This document shows, piece by piece, positions 45,108 through 54,290 of a stretch of 64,000 bases of DNA (the stretch's first letter is position 1; each line of letters opens with the position of its first letter). Source of the DNA: Chlamydiales bacterium STE3 (GTDB lineage: Bacteria > Chlamydiota > Chlamydiia > Chlamydiales > Parachlamydiaceae); contig VKHO01000014.1 in assembly GCA_011125455.1 (NCBI GenBank), positions 1-64,000 of the forward strand, read 5' to 3'. The translations under genes and the position numbers were made by a program. A model generated the notes under the pieces. That model saw only the letters and a program-made list of their open reading frames with translations, did no database searches and had not been told where the DNA came from.

Positions 45108-45806
45108 TTAAGGGATATTTTCTGGATTTTTAGAAAGTAAGGAGATCTGGAAGCTACCACTTATAGGAATGCTATGCGCTGAATTGAGCTTAGCTTTTTT
45201 TAAAAACATTCCTTCAAACTGAAATTCTTGCCCAAGCCGGGTAAAACGCTGACTCAATTTGATCATTAGATGTTTGTCGTTATCCTGATCAATTTCACCG
45301 ATGTTGACCTTGACAGGTGCGCAGAGGACCTCGGAAATCACTTCAGGCAGCATGCCACTTCGTTTCAATAAAGAAATAGCCTTCATCCGGAAAGCATCGA
45401 GCTCTTGTTGTGAAGGTTTATAATCAGCTTCGGTACTAGAAAAAACTAAGGAATCAAGAACTTTTGATTCAGCTTTAAAAGCTGCTTGCTGTTGAAGAAC
45501 GCGTTTATGGTCTACAGGTTTTAGCGATTTCTCAATTGAAGAAACAATGCTCTGAGAGCAGTCATTTGCTTTGCGTATGGATTCAGCTAGATTTGTTTTG
45601 TCAAGTTCAGCCGCATTGACAGTTTCTGTTCCCTTCTCTACGTCCCCAACTACCTTCTCTTGGCTTGATTGTTTCTTGGAGTGCGCGGGCTTATCTCTAA
45701 AAAGATTGCGAAAGTACGACTTGATTTTCTTTAAAGTTGCAACAGGCTGAACGTCACGCTTTGTCATTTCGATGGCTGTTTTTTCAGTTGAATTTTTAAA
45801 AAACAT
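45108..45806 (-). CDS. Hypothetical protein following an rRNA pseudouridine synthase gene
   Basis: Not recognised. The 232-residue product has a basic N-terminus (1-50), a helical middle (80-160) and a C-terminal part of probable beta strands (170-230, with VKVNIGEIDQD and FQFEGMFLKKAKL). No signal peptide or membrane segment. It starts 25 bases after the RsuA-family gene on the same strand, so the two are likely co-transcribed. Confidence 0.6.
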   Translation of the reverse strand: MFFKNSTEKTAIEMTKRDVQPVATLKKIKSYFRNLFRDKPAHSKKQSSQEKVVGDVEKGTETVNAAELDKTNLAESIRKANDCSQSIVSSIEKSLKPVDHKRVLQQQAAFKAESKVLDSLVFSSTEADYKPSQQELDAFRMKAISLLKRSGMLPEVISEVLCAPVKVNIGEIDQDNDKHLMIKLSQRFTRLGQEFQFEGMFLKKAKLNSAHSIPISGSFQISLLSKNPENIP

Positions 45807-45831
45807 CGTTAAGACCTAGGCCTTCTAGGAT

Positions 45832-46542
45832 TTAGCTATTCTTTTCAAAAATAAGATCAATGTCCCTTGGAGTTAATGCTCTGTAATCACCAAGGGAAAG
45901 TTTACCCAACTGAAGGCCGCCAATACGAATCCGTGTGAGTTCTTTGACATCAAGCCCAACAGATTCAAGCAAGATACGCACTTCTCGTTTTTTGCCTTCA
46001 GCAATCGTAATTTTCACTGTGCCTCTTCGTACTTTAGACACTTTTAGAGGCTTAACGAAAACACCTTCAACAATAGTTCCACTGGAGATAGCCACTAGAT
46101 GCTCATGCGTAATTTCTTTATCCGTTTTAGCTAAGTACTCCTTGGAAATATTGCTCGAAGGGTGAATGACCTTATTTGCAAAATGGCCATCGTTAGTAAT
46201 GAGGAGAAGGCCCTGAGTTTCTCGATCAAGGCGTCCTACGGTAAAAAGGCGCTCTGCAATATTGCCGAAAAGGGTGAGGACATTTTTAGATGTGGGACCA
46301 GGATTATTAGAGCAAACATATCCAGCAGGCTTATTGAGAAGGAAATATACTTTTCGTTCTATTTTAGAAATCATCTCTTTGCCGACAGAAATTTCATCAC
46401 TGTCAATATCAACCATGGTCTGCGGAAGGAGTGCAATTTCACCATTCACTTTGACTTTGCCGGAAAAAATAAGCTCTTCACATTTTCTTCGAGAGGCTAC
46501 ACCACTTGCTGCTAAAATTTTGCTCAAACGTTGCTTTTTCAT
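45832..46542 (-). CDS. RsuA/RluB-family 16S/23S rRNA pseudouridine synthase
   Basis: The enzyme isomerises a uridine in rRNA. It has an N-terminal S4 RNA-binding domain (QRLSKILAASGVASRRKCEELI), then the catalytic core with GRLDRETQGLLLITNDG, whose Asp is the catalytic one. The C-terminal IAEGKKREVRILLESVGLDVKELTRIRIGGLQLG is the family signature. I start at ATG 46542 (MKKQRLSK). 236 residues fit. RsuA, RluB and RluE/F share these motifs, so the target base is not assigned. It is divergent from the CPAF gene. Confidence 0.9.
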   Translation of the reverse strand: MKKQRLSKILAASGVASRRKCEELIFSGKVKVNGEIALLPQTMVDIDSDEISVGKEMISKIERKVYFLLNKPAGYVCSNNPGPTSKNVLTLFGNIAERLFTVGRLDRETQGLLLITNDGHFANKVIHPSSNISKEYLAKTDKEITHEHLVAISSGTIVEGVFVKPLKVSKVRRGTVKITIAEGKKREVRILLESVGLDVKELTRIRIGGLQLGKLSLGDYRALTPRDIDLIFEKNS

Positions 46543-46727
46543 CAAAAACTTTATTAAATTTTTCAATTTGTAGACCTAGCATATTAATAATCTTTAATGA
46601 TGTCAATGTTCTTCTGGGCTTAATAACCTAATCTAAATGATTTTTTAACAAATTTTTAACGCTTTTCCTGCAGACTAAAATTCATTTTTCAATTAGTATT
46701 AGTAAGTTTGAGAATAAAGGACTGATT

Positions 46728-48461
46728 ATGTTTTTCCTTAGAAAAATTGCTTTGTCTACATTGGCTTTAGTGGTGCCAATAATCACCTATTCCTATGCTG
46801 CTGAAGATGCTTTGAAAAGTAAAATGTATGGCGACTTGGACTTTATTAAAAATACTTTTAAAATCCAGTACACACCACTAGAGTGGAAAGCTACTTACTC
46901 AGGTTGGGACCTAGATGTTGAAGTCGATAGGGCAAAATCTGCTATTGCTCTTAAGAAAAACATCACTGTAAAAGATTTTCAAAAAATTTTAAAAAACTTT
47001 TTAAATTCTACCAATGACTACCACGTCTCAGTTCGCTTTTATTCAACAGAAAGCTCTACCCTTCCTTTGAAAATCAAAGGGGCTGAGGGACGCTACTTCA
47101 TTACTCATGTTGAACAATCACGCCTTTCCCCAGTTATGTATCCGATCAAAGAAGGAGATGAGCTGATTTCATATAATGGCTTACCAATAGCAGCAGCTGT
47201 TCGCGAGTTTAAAGAGCAAGAGATTGGGGGCACTAATGAGTACACTGCTCAAGCAATGGCCGAGGTTTACTTCACGAATAGAGTTGGTGCTGAAGGTCAT
47301 AGTGTGCCCAGAGGCCCTGCAATGATTTCTGTAAAAAGTAAGGATACGGGCAAAGTGCAAGCCTATCAGATTATGTGGAATTATACACCGGAGAAAATTA
47401 AGAGTCCGTTTCAAAAAAATTTGGTAACGGCTTCATTGAGTCGAGCAGAAGTTTTGAAGGAAAAAGGGCATTTAAACGGTCCTTTAAAAGAACACCCCTT
47501 ATTTAAAAAGCTGATGCTTTCCGCTCATTTTCTGAATTTTAAAAGTCAAAGTCCTGGTGATCTTGGGGCAAGGCGCAGTTTTGTCCCGACATTAGGCGAG
47601 AAAATTTGGGAATCTGATTGTTTTTCTCCTTATTATGCCTATCTTTTTGAAACAGTTAATGGAAAGAAAATTGGTTACCTACGCCTCCCTCATTTTGTGA
47701 ATTTTGAAGGCAATCTAGAACACTTTAAATCAATAATTGGTTTTTTCGAATCATCCAGTGATGCTCTAGTCATCGATCAGGTCGATAACCCTGGAGGCTC
47801 GCTTTTTTATCTCTATGCTCTTGTCTCTTTGCTAACAGAGCAACCTGTCTTCGCTCCACGCCATATTATCTCCTTGACGCAGAAAGAAATCGCTTATGCC
47901 GTTGATGTCCTTCCTTTGTTGGAAACTATCCGAACAGATGCAGATGCTCAGGTGGTTATAGGCGGCGCCATGGAAGGTAATAAGGTCACATTTCAGACGG
48001 CGCAGTTTTTTTTGAATTACTTGCAATTTTTATTGGAAGAATGGAATCAAGGGAAAATAACTACTGCACCTACCTACCTTTGGGGAATAGATTATATTCC
48101 ACCGAATCCTGAAGTGCACTACACGAAGCCAATTCTACTTTTGATAAATAATTTGGATTTTTCAGGAGGAGACTTTTTCCCTGCTATCTTACAAGATAAC
48201 AAGAGAGCCACACTTTTTGGTTCCCAAACAGCTGGCGCTGGGGGCTATGTTTTAACGGCAGCATTTCCTAACTTATTCGGCATTGAGTCTTTCAATTATA
48301 CGGCTTCATTAGCTCAACGACACAATAATCAAGTGATAGAAAATCTAGGTGTTAAACCTGATGTTTCCTATGAGATTACTGTGGATGATCTCCAGAATAA
48401 CTACAGAGGCTATGCCGAGAAGGTTTTAATGACTCTTGAGACAATGCTTCTCAATAATTGA
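46728..48461 (+). CDS. CPAF-like secreted serine protease (chlamydial protease-like activity factor)
   Basis: CPAF is a secreted serine protease of chlamydiae that acts in the host cell late in infection. The 577-residue product has a signal peptide (about 1-24, ending YSYA) and needs the Sec pathway plus outer-membrane export. The catalytic His is His99 in NDYHVSVRF. Ser499 in GSQTAGAGG is at the same number as in Chlamydia trachomatis CPAF by length, and the probable Glu is in IENLGV (538). A PDZ-like insert region (about 105-160) and the S41-type IDQVDNPGG strand are visible. AAGGA lies eight bases before the ATG. The gene seems intact. It is divergent from the pseudouridine synthase. Confidence 0.9.
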   Translation: MFFLRKIALSTLALVVPIITYSYAAEDALKSKMYGDLDFIKNTFKIQYTPLEWKATYSGWDLDVEVDRAKSAIALKKNITVKDFQKILKNFLNSTNDYHVSVRFYSTESSTLPLKIKGAEGRYFITHVEQSRLSPVMYPIKEGDELISYNGLPIAAAVREFKEQEIGGTNEYTAQAMAEVYFTNRVGAEGHSVPRGPAMISVKSKDTGKVQAYQIMWNYTPEKIKSPFQKNLVTASLSRAEVLKEKGHLNGPLKEHPLFKKLMLSAHFLNFKSQSPGDLGARRSFVPTLGEKIWESDCFSPYYAYLFETVNGKKIGYLRLPHFVNFEGNLEHFKSIIGFFESSSDALVIDQVDNPGGSLFYLYALVSLLTEQPVFAPRHIISLTQKEIAYAVDVLPLLETIRTDADAQVVIGGAMEGNKVTFQTAQFFLNYLQFLLEEWNQGKITTAPTYLWGIDYIPPNPEVHYTKPILLLINNLDFSGGDFFPAILQDNKRATLFGSQTAGAGGYVLTAAFPNLFGIESFNYTASLAQRHNNQVIENLGVKPDVSYEITVDDLQNNYRGYAEKVLMTLETMLLNN

Positions 48462-48546
48462 GTGATTAGATTCCTTAAAATTGGTATAAGACGTGAGGGG
48501 AAGGTGCTTAGAGCCCTCTCGAATCTACAAAACTTCTGGCTGCTCG

Positions 48547-49485
48547 ATGAATCGTTTTCCTGATCCCCTTCAACTTCCCAAAGAAGTTCCTATTGCAAGA
48601 CAGGAGAGGGTTGAAGTCCTTGTTAGATCTTCGACAAGAGGGATTATCGCACGCTTGTTAGTTGCGACAGTCGAGCTCGTTGCTAGTGTCGCTTTTGGGA
48701 GTGCGGCTCTTTTCATGGATGCTTTGGCTACTGCGATTGATATTGCCACAAGCATTTTCTTAATTTTTTCTTTTAAGTTTGCTGATCGTCCGCCAGATAG
48801 AAATCATCCTTTTGGTCATGGCCGCCTCGAACCTCTAGCGGGTTTGCAGCTAGGGATTTTATTGGTTGTTGTTGGGGTTGGCATGGCTGCTTATCAATTT
48901 TCCAATGCCGTAACGGAGGAGCACGTTTTAATCAGCCCTTATCTTTGGATTATTCCTCTCGGAGCTACGGTTTTATTTGAAATCTGCTATCAGTTCATGA
49001 TGAGATCAGCAAACAAGCAGCATAGCCCAGCACTTGCGGCGGATGCTTGGCATTACCGTGTTGATGGGGTAACGAGTTTAGTGGCTGCTATTGCCTTAAT
49101 CCTAGTGGCTTTTTTACCGAATTGGGGCATTTTAATTGACCACCTGGGGGCTTCTTTTATTTCCATTATGATGGTCGTTACAGGAGCAAAAGCTGCCCGA
49201 AAAAATCTCAATCAGCTGATCGACGCAATTCCAGAAGAGGGATTTTTTGAGAAAGTGAAGTGCGCTGCCATGAGGGTAAATGGGGTTTTCGCAACGGAAA
49301 AAATTCGCATTCAGCATTATGGTCCAGATGCCCATGTGAATATTGATATTGAAGTTGAGCCTGCGCTAACAGTAGAAAAAGCGCACGAAATAAGCCAGCA
49401 AGTTCGCGTGGAAATCCAAAAAGAATGGCCTTTTGTGCGTGATGTCATCGTCCATATAGAACCTTATTATCCTAATGATCATTGA
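48547..49485 (+). CDS. Cation diffusion facilitator (CDF) family metal transporter
   Basis: An inner-membrane efflux pump for Zn2+, Fe2+ or similar ions driven by protons. Six membrane segments are seen between residues about 28-200. The metal-site residues are in FMDALATAIDIATS (segment 2) and HYRVDGVTS (segment 5), and the HPFGHGRLEPLAGL loop is typical. The C-terminal ferredoxin-like cytoplasmic domain contains HVNIDIEVEP and ends with HIEPY. I prefer ATG 48547 (MNRFPDPLQ) over GTG 48493. About 312 residues, the family norm. It lies 85 bp downstream of CPAF and may share its transcript. Confidence 0.9.
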   Translation: MNRFPDPLQLPKEVPIARQERVEVLVRSSTRGIIARLLVATVELVASVAFGSAALFMDALATAIDIATSIFLIFSFKFADRPPDRNHPFGHGRLEPLAGLQLGILLVVVGVGMAAYQFSNAVTEEHVLISPYLWIIPLGATVLFEICYQFMMRSANKQHSPALAADAWHYRVDGVTSLVAAIALILVAFLPNWGILIDHLGASFISIMMVVTGAKAARKNLNQLIDAIPEEGFFEKVKCAAMRVNGVFATEKIRIQHYGPDAHVNIDIEVEPALTVEKAHEISQQVRVEIQKEWPFVRDVIVHIEPYYPNDH

Positions 49486-49570
49486 TCTGGCAAGGTGAAT
49501 GAAACAGTAGTATTATATGGAAGAAAAAAATAAGATGCAGTTAGATGAATAACATTTTTGATAAAGTGAT

Positions 49571-50095
49571 ATGAAAGAGAGGGTAGTCGAATTTTTAGAC
49601 CGCATCTTTGCCGTGGTAGGTGCCTTCTTTTTTTCGCAAATTCCTCAATTTTACCAACAATACACAACCCTCCTCGCAGGACATTTAGCAGAGCTTAACT
49701 TTCAGATTGAATTGATGGAGAATGCTGCAAAATCGACTGGTAAAACCCTCACACAACTTATCCAGAAGTTTTTAGCATCAACAGATGTTGATTTTCATAA
49801 TCAGGGTGTTTTGATGAATACTACCTTTGAAAGGTGGAGCAGCTTTAACGAAGCTATGCTAGCTTTAAAAAACGCTTCATTTTTTAATAGACCCTTTGTT
49901 TTTTCCAAGCATTTTAATTGGCAGGTGTTCAAAGAGACGATAGAGCAATTTACCATTGGTTTTTCTTTCACTCCAGAATCAATTTTATATGGCATAGTTG
50001 GAATTTTTTTTGGATATCTTCTCTTCCAGCTGCTCTCTAGAGGATTGTTTAGGTTAAAAAAAGTCTCTTCTGAAAGCAAAACTACTCATTCATAA
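49571..50095 (+). CDS. DUF2937 family membrane protein
   Basis: A 174-residue protein with a hydrophobic segment near each end (about 12-28 and 135-160). The N-terminal FAVVGAFFFSQIPQFYQQYTTLLAGHLAEL matches the pattern of DUF2937 proteins, mostly known from proteobacteria, with the QYxxxLxGHxxE motif. The middle is helical and soluble, possibly periplasmic. Function is unknown. It follows the CDF gene by 85 bp. Confidence 0.7.
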   Translation: MKERVVEFLDRIFAVVGAFFFSQIPQFYQQYTTLLAGHLAELNFQIELMENAAKSTGKTLTQLIQKFLASTDVDFHNQGVLMNTTFERWSSFNEAMLALKNASFFNRPFVFSKHFNWQVFKETIEQFTIGFSFTPESILYGIVGIFFGYLLFQLLSRGLFRLKKVSSESKTTHS

Positions 50096-50187
50096 GCATA
50101 ATTTTAGAGCCATTCAGAAAGCATTGACTTAACTGAAGCAATAAAATATCTTGGTTTTAGCTAATGCAATAAATAGGAGTGTTACTC

Positions 50188-51297
50188 ATGTCTATAGATG
50201 CAACTCCATTCCCAGCTATTCACTACAACATTTCTCAACCCCGAAGAGAAGATGAAAAGCCTTCAATCGTTGAGAAAATGATGGAACTCAATCCACGCTC
50301 AATCATCGGTGAATCCAACTTATTTTTCTATGATTCCTCTCGCAAATCGATAGGCTTAACCGATCCATTTAAAAGACTGATTGAATTTCTTGTGAAGATA
50401 AAAGAGTTGGATAATCGTGCAAAGCCGGGTTGTTCTTTACCAGAGTTAAATGCTATTTTCCAACAAACGCAAGATCAAGGCGGCTTAATGCGTAAACCAG
50501 GGGCTGAAAGGTGGGACCTGCAAGACAATATAAATCTGCAGGAAAACAGACATAAATTAGAGGAACTGTTCTTTGAAGTAGGGTTTGTTCAATTAAAACC
50601 TATTCTTGAGTCAATTAGTGTTGAGCACTGTCTTGTCTTTGGTGGGCTTATGGGTCGGATGGAAAAAAGGATCATAGCTACAGCAGAGCATCTGACAAAA
50701 AATTTAGATGTCACTGGTCATATTTTTCTTCTTGGATCTAATCGGAAATTAGGAGAAAAAGAAATTATAGCCATCAAAGAAAAAATAAAAAATTTTGATT
50801 TGCCAAAGCAAGCCTTCTGGACTCACTTTTTTGACGATAAGGAGCAGGCAACAGAGGCGAATGCTTTTGCATTTTTGTGGGAATGCATTGTACCTGAAAA
50901 AGTAAAGTCTAAATTTGAAAATAAAGTGATAAAAGTCAATTCTACAGCTATCGGATATTCTTTTAAGGAACGAGAGGGAACCCGAGTCACCACAGAAGTA
51001 ACCATTAAAGATTGGATGTCTTACTACAAAGCAGGGGAAAATCAAGCGGTATTTGCTGTGGTCGAGCAACCCTATATTCGCCTATTGGATCAGCTTCGAG
51101 TAACCGTTTTAACAAATGCAAAAAAAGCTGATTGGAAAGAGGTAATTGAACGAATTAGCAAAACTACTTTTCATTTTGCAGTTGTCAATACAGAACCTCC
51201 ACTTATGAGTGTGGTTTTAGACGAAATTGGGCGCCATGTTTATCATTTGACAGAAACGTTAAAATATCTGGAAAAATTGGATAAAACAGGTGAATGA
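50188..51297 (+). CDS. Hypothetical protein, possible DUF218-like Rossmann fold
   Basis: Not recognised with certainty. ATG 50188 is used because AGGAG lies eight bases upstream. The 369-residue product has an N-terminal variable part (1-145), then a section that recalls the YdcF/SanA (DUF218) fold: CLVFGGLMGRMEKRI with a conserved Arg, IFLLGSNRKLGEKE, and EANAFAFLWECIVP where DUF218 proteins have T-x-E-N-A. Unlike DUF218 proteins it has no membrane anchor, and the last strand region reads AVFAVVEQPYIRLLDQL instead of a TSxYHxxR motif. The similarity is only a pattern, so treat it as a hint. Confidence 0.5.
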   Translation: MSIDATPFPAIHYNISQPRREDEKPSIVEKMMELNPRSIIGESNLFFYDSSRKSIGLTDPFKRLIEFLVKIKELDNRAKPGCSLPELNAIFQQTQDQGGLMRKPGAERWDLQDNINLQENRHKLEELFFEVGFVQLKPILESISVEHCLVFGGLMGRMEKRIIATAEHLTKNLDVTGHIFLLGSNRKLGEKEIIAIKEKIKNFDLPKQAFWTHFFDDKEQATEANAFAFLWECIVPEKVKSKFENKVIKVNSTAIGYSFKEREGTRVTTEVTIKDWMSYYKAGENQAVFAVVEQPYIRLLDQLRVTVLTNAKKADWKEVIERISKTTFHFAVVNTEPPLMSVVLDEIGRHVYHLTETLKYLEKLDKTGE

Positions 51298-51301
51298 AGA
51301 G

Positions 51302-51328
51302 ATTGGGGGGAGTCTAATCTCCCCTTTT
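51302..51328 (+). terminator. Terminator between convergent genes
   Basis: GGGGAG (51307-51312) pairs with CTCCCC (51319-51324), loop TCTAAT, followed by TTTT. It ends the 50188-51297 gene and faces tdh. Confidence 0.6.
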
Positions 51329-51336
51329 GCTTATTA

Positions 51337-52362
51337 TTAACTCCAATCTAAAATAACCTTCCCACAGTGGCCGGAAAGCATTGCATCGAAGCCTTTTTGG
51401 AAATCATCAACAGGAAATCGGTGTGTAATGATAGGCGCCAAGTTAAGGTTATCTTCAATTAAATTTGTCATTTGGTGCCATGTTTTGAAAATTTCACGGC
51501 CATAAATGCCTTTAATTTGCAGCATTTTAAAGATAACAAGATCCCAGTCAATAGCAACACCTAGAGGAAGAATCCCGAGTAAAGCTATATTTCCACCATG
51601 TAACATTGTTTCAAGCATCGTATGAAATGCTTGGCCGTTTCCAGACATTTCTAAACCTACGGTAAATCCCTGTTCAATCTTTAGTTCTTTCATCACATGT
51701 TTTAAATTTTCCTTAGAGGCATCCACGACACATGTGGCGCCCATTTGTTTGGCAAGGCCTAAGCGATAGTCAATTATATCTGTCACTACAATATGGCGCG
51801 CTCCCTGATGGCGAGCAATCATTGCTGCCATGATCCCGATAGGGCCAGCTCCTGTAATGAGCACATCTTCATTTTTAAGGTTGAACGACATTGCAGTGTG
51901 TACAGCATTGCCAAAAGGATCGAATATCGCAGCGAGATCATCACCGACGAATTCGGGTAGTGGAAATACGTTTTCTGCTGGGATGGGAAAATATTCTGCA
52001 AAACAACCTGAACAATCATATCCAAGGCCTAAAACGTCTGTGCATAGATGCTTGAGATCCTTTAGACAGTTGACGCATTGGCCACATGTAAGATGCCCTT
52101 CAGCGCTTACTCTTTGACCAACACGTAAGTGTTTTACTTCGCTGCCACATGCCGCAATTTCGCCCATAAATTCGTGGCCAATAATAAGCGGAGTGGGGAC
52201 ACGTTTTTGAGCCCATGCATCCCACTTGTAGATATGAACGTCCGTTCCACAGATCGACGTTTTCAGTGTTTTAATAAGAACTTCATTGTCTTTGATTTTT
52301 GGGAAAGGAACATCTTCCATCCACAGACCTGGCGCTCTTTCCTTTTTTACTAATGCTTTCAT
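51337..52362 (-). CDS. tdh: L-threonine 3-dehydrogenase
   Basis: It oxidises threonine to 2-amino-3-ketobutyrate with NAD. The zinc-dependent MDR alcohol-dehydrogenase layout is plain: catalytic zinc site in [13 protein letters not shown] and GHEFMGE, structural zinc cysteines in [15 protein letters not shown], and Rossmann motif [12 protein letters not shown]. The 341 residues equal E. coli Tdh in size. The gene follows kbl by 20 bases, the usual kbl-tdh operon for threonine-to-glycine breakdown. This adds amino-acid catabolism that Chlamydiaceae lack. Confidence 0.95.
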   Translation of the reverse strand: MKALVKKERAPGLWMEDVPFPKIKDNEVLIKTLKTSICGTDVHIYKWDAWAQKRVPTPLIIGHEFMGEIAACGSEVKHLRVGQRVSAEGHLTCGQCVNCLKDLKHLCTDVLGLGYDCSGCFAEYFPIPAENVFPLPEFVGDDLAAIFDPFGNAVHTAMSFNLKNEDVLITGAGPIGIMAAMIARHQGARHIVVTDIIDYRLGLAKQMGATCVVDASKENLKHVMKELKIEQGFTVGLEMSGNGQAFHTMLETMLHGGNIALLGILPLGVAIDWDLVIFKMLQIKGIYGREIFKTWHQMTNLIEDNLNLAPIITHRFPVDDFQKGFDAMLSGHCGKVILDWS

Positions 52363-52382
52363 AATTTACCAATGTATTGTGT

Positions 52383-53570
52383 CTAAATAACGTTTAATTG
52401 TTTGCCGACTATTCTAAATGCCTCTATCGCCTGATCTAAGTCTTCTTGGCTATGAGCAGCGGACATTTGCGTGCGAATTCGCGCTTTGCCTTGCGGTACG
52501 ACTGGGTAGCAAAATCCAATGACATAAATGTTATGATCGAGCATTTTTGTAGCAAATTCTTGTGCGAGTTTAGCGTCGCCAAGCATCACAGGAATAATAG
52601 GGTGTTCTCCAGGGATAAGATTAAAGCCGAGCTTTGTCATGTGTTCTCTAAAATAACGCGTATTTTTATGAAGGCGATCTCTTAAGTCATGATTGGACTC
52701 AATAAAATCTAAGACTTGAATAGAAGCTGCCGCAATACTTGGAGCTAAAGTATTCGAGAAAAGATAGGGTCTTGAGCGCTGTCTTAGCCAGGAGATAATT
52801 TCTTTTCTTCCAGACGTGTAGCCTCCTGAAGCACCTCCCAAAGCCTTCCCTAAAGTTCCTGTGATGATATCAATTTTACCTAAAACATCACAGTATTCAA
52901 TTGAACCCTTTCCATTCTCTCCTAAAAAACCTACTGCATGGCAATCATCAACCATGACCAGTGTATTGTAGGAGTCGGCAAGTTCCGTGATCCTTTTTAA
53001 ATTGGCAATGATGCCATCCATAGAAAAAACGCCATCTGTGGCAATGACTTTATAACGACAATGGGCAGCCTCTTGCAGCTTTGCCTCAAGATCTTCCATA
53101 TTATTGTTTTTATAACGGAAACGCTGCGCTTTAGAGAGTCGAATTCCATCAATGATACTTGCGTGGTTGAGCTCATCGCTGATAATCGCATCTTCAGTGC
53201 CAAATAAAGTTTCAAATAGACCCCCATTTGCGTCAAAGCAGGAAGGATAAAGAATTGTCGCTTCTGTTTCTAAAAATTTAGAAATACGGTCTTCTAGCTG
53301 ATGATGTACCGTTTGCGTCCCACAGATAAAACGTACGGAAGCAAGCCCAAACCCATAAGTATCGTAACTTTTTTTAGCGGCAGCAATGATTCCAGGATGA
53401 TTGGCTAAGCCTAAGTAATTGTTAGCACAAAAGTTTAAAACATTTTGCCCTCCTGCTATGCTTATTTTGGAGGATTGCGCAGAGGTAATTTCCCTTTCAT
53501 TTTTGTAAAAACCTGTGGATTTGAGATCTTGAATCTGCGTATTTAGATTTTCAAGGAATTGTCGGTTCAT
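52383..53570 (-). CDS. kbl: Glycine C-acetyltransferase (2-amino-3-ketobutyrate CoA ligase)
   Basis: A PLP enzyme that splits 2-amino-3-ketobutyrate with CoA into glycine and acetyl-CoA. The PLP lysine lies in [31 protein letters not shown] has the Asp/His pair that holds the cofactor, and [12 protein letters not shown] is near the start. 395 residues, normal. AGGGAAG lies upstream of the ATG. It is the first gene of the kbl-tdh operon. The acetyl-CoA made could feed the citrate synthase encoded at 6740. Confidence 0.95.
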   Translation of the reverse strand: MNRQFLENLNTQIQDLKSTGFYKNEREITSAQSSKISIAGGQNVLNFCANNYLGLANHPGIIAAAKKSYDTYGFGLASVRFICGTQTVHHQLEDRISKFLETEATILYPSCFDANGGLFETLFGTEDAIISDELNHASIIDGIRLSKAQRFRYKNNNMEDLEAKLQEAAHCRYKVIATDGVFSMDGIIANLKRITELADSYNTLVMVDDCHAVGFLGENGKGSIEYCDVLGKIDIITGTLGKALGGASGGYTSGRKEIISWLRQRSRPYLFSNTLAPSIAAASIQVLDFIESNHDLRDRLHKNTRYFREHMTKLGFNLIPGEHPIIPVMLGDAKLAQEFATKMLDHNIYVIGFCYPVVPQGKARIRTQMSAAHSQEDLDQAIEAFRIVGKQLNVI

Positions 53571-54290
53571 TGCTTCCCTTTACTAAAGGTTATTGTTAGA
53601 AAAATTAGGATTTTGAATAAGATATTATTTTAAAATCCTTTTATTCAATTGGTTTTTTTTTACAGAAGTACTAAATCTTCCTCGATATTTTATATTAAAG
53701 CTAATTTTTTATATAGAAATGAAAATGCCGGTACTCAATAAAATTTTTGTCAAAAAAATTTTAATTATACCTATAAATTCCAAAGAGTACCCATCAGACG
53801 AATACTGCACTCAATGCTATTGATTTCTTTTAGATAAAAAATTTTCCCTGTTTTACTTCTTAGAAGATGTCTAATCCTCGATGTTCCAATAAGGTTTTAA
53901 TTCTCACGTAGAATAAATTACTACTTTCTGTAACCGGTTTGTAGAAATGACTATGAAAAAGGGTAGTTGAAGTTCTTCATTAATGGTAAATTTGGATTGG
54001 GACTAGTTGAAATATGAAGGATTTAGAGCAAGCCCTATTACTTTGCTTCATCCAATGAATTTAGAATGTTTACAGATATTCAAGCGGGTATTTAGAGAAA
54101 AGAAAAGTTTTTTATGAGAAAACGATCTTATCCTGCCTGGATGTCATTTTTCCAGAATCAATTGTACCCTTTTAGTTGTCTTCTTCACCCATTTTGCACA
54201 AGTTAGCAAACTCTTCTTTCAGTAATTATATTTCCACAATTGATTTGGTACTAATTGTGGAAATGATGCTATTCAATTCAAGATCTAGAA
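53571..54290. other. 720-bp gap without a supported gene
   Basis: AT-rich, with many stops in all frames. It holds a hairpin AGGATTTT/AAAATCCT (53607-53639) near the kbl start and the terminator-like hairpin at 54230-54264. Sequence between 53850 and 54200 is less AT-biased and could be gene debris, but I recognise nothing in it. Confidence 0.35.
54230..54264 (-). terminator. Hairpin after the VKOR gene
   Basis: ATTTCCACAATT (54230-54241) and AATTGTGGAAAT (54253-54264) form a perfect 12-base stem with an 11-base loop, 26 bp past the stop of the VKOR-thioredoxin gene. Confidence 0.55.

Noticed and set aside
48481-48546. tRNA-like bases (CTCGAATCTAC) after CPAF
   Set aside because: No cloverleaf can be drawn; the neighbouring GAGGG/CCCTC pairs are at best a small hairpin.
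53571-54290. A pseudogene in the gap after kbl
   Set aside because: Stops in every frame and no motif that could be matched to a known protein.
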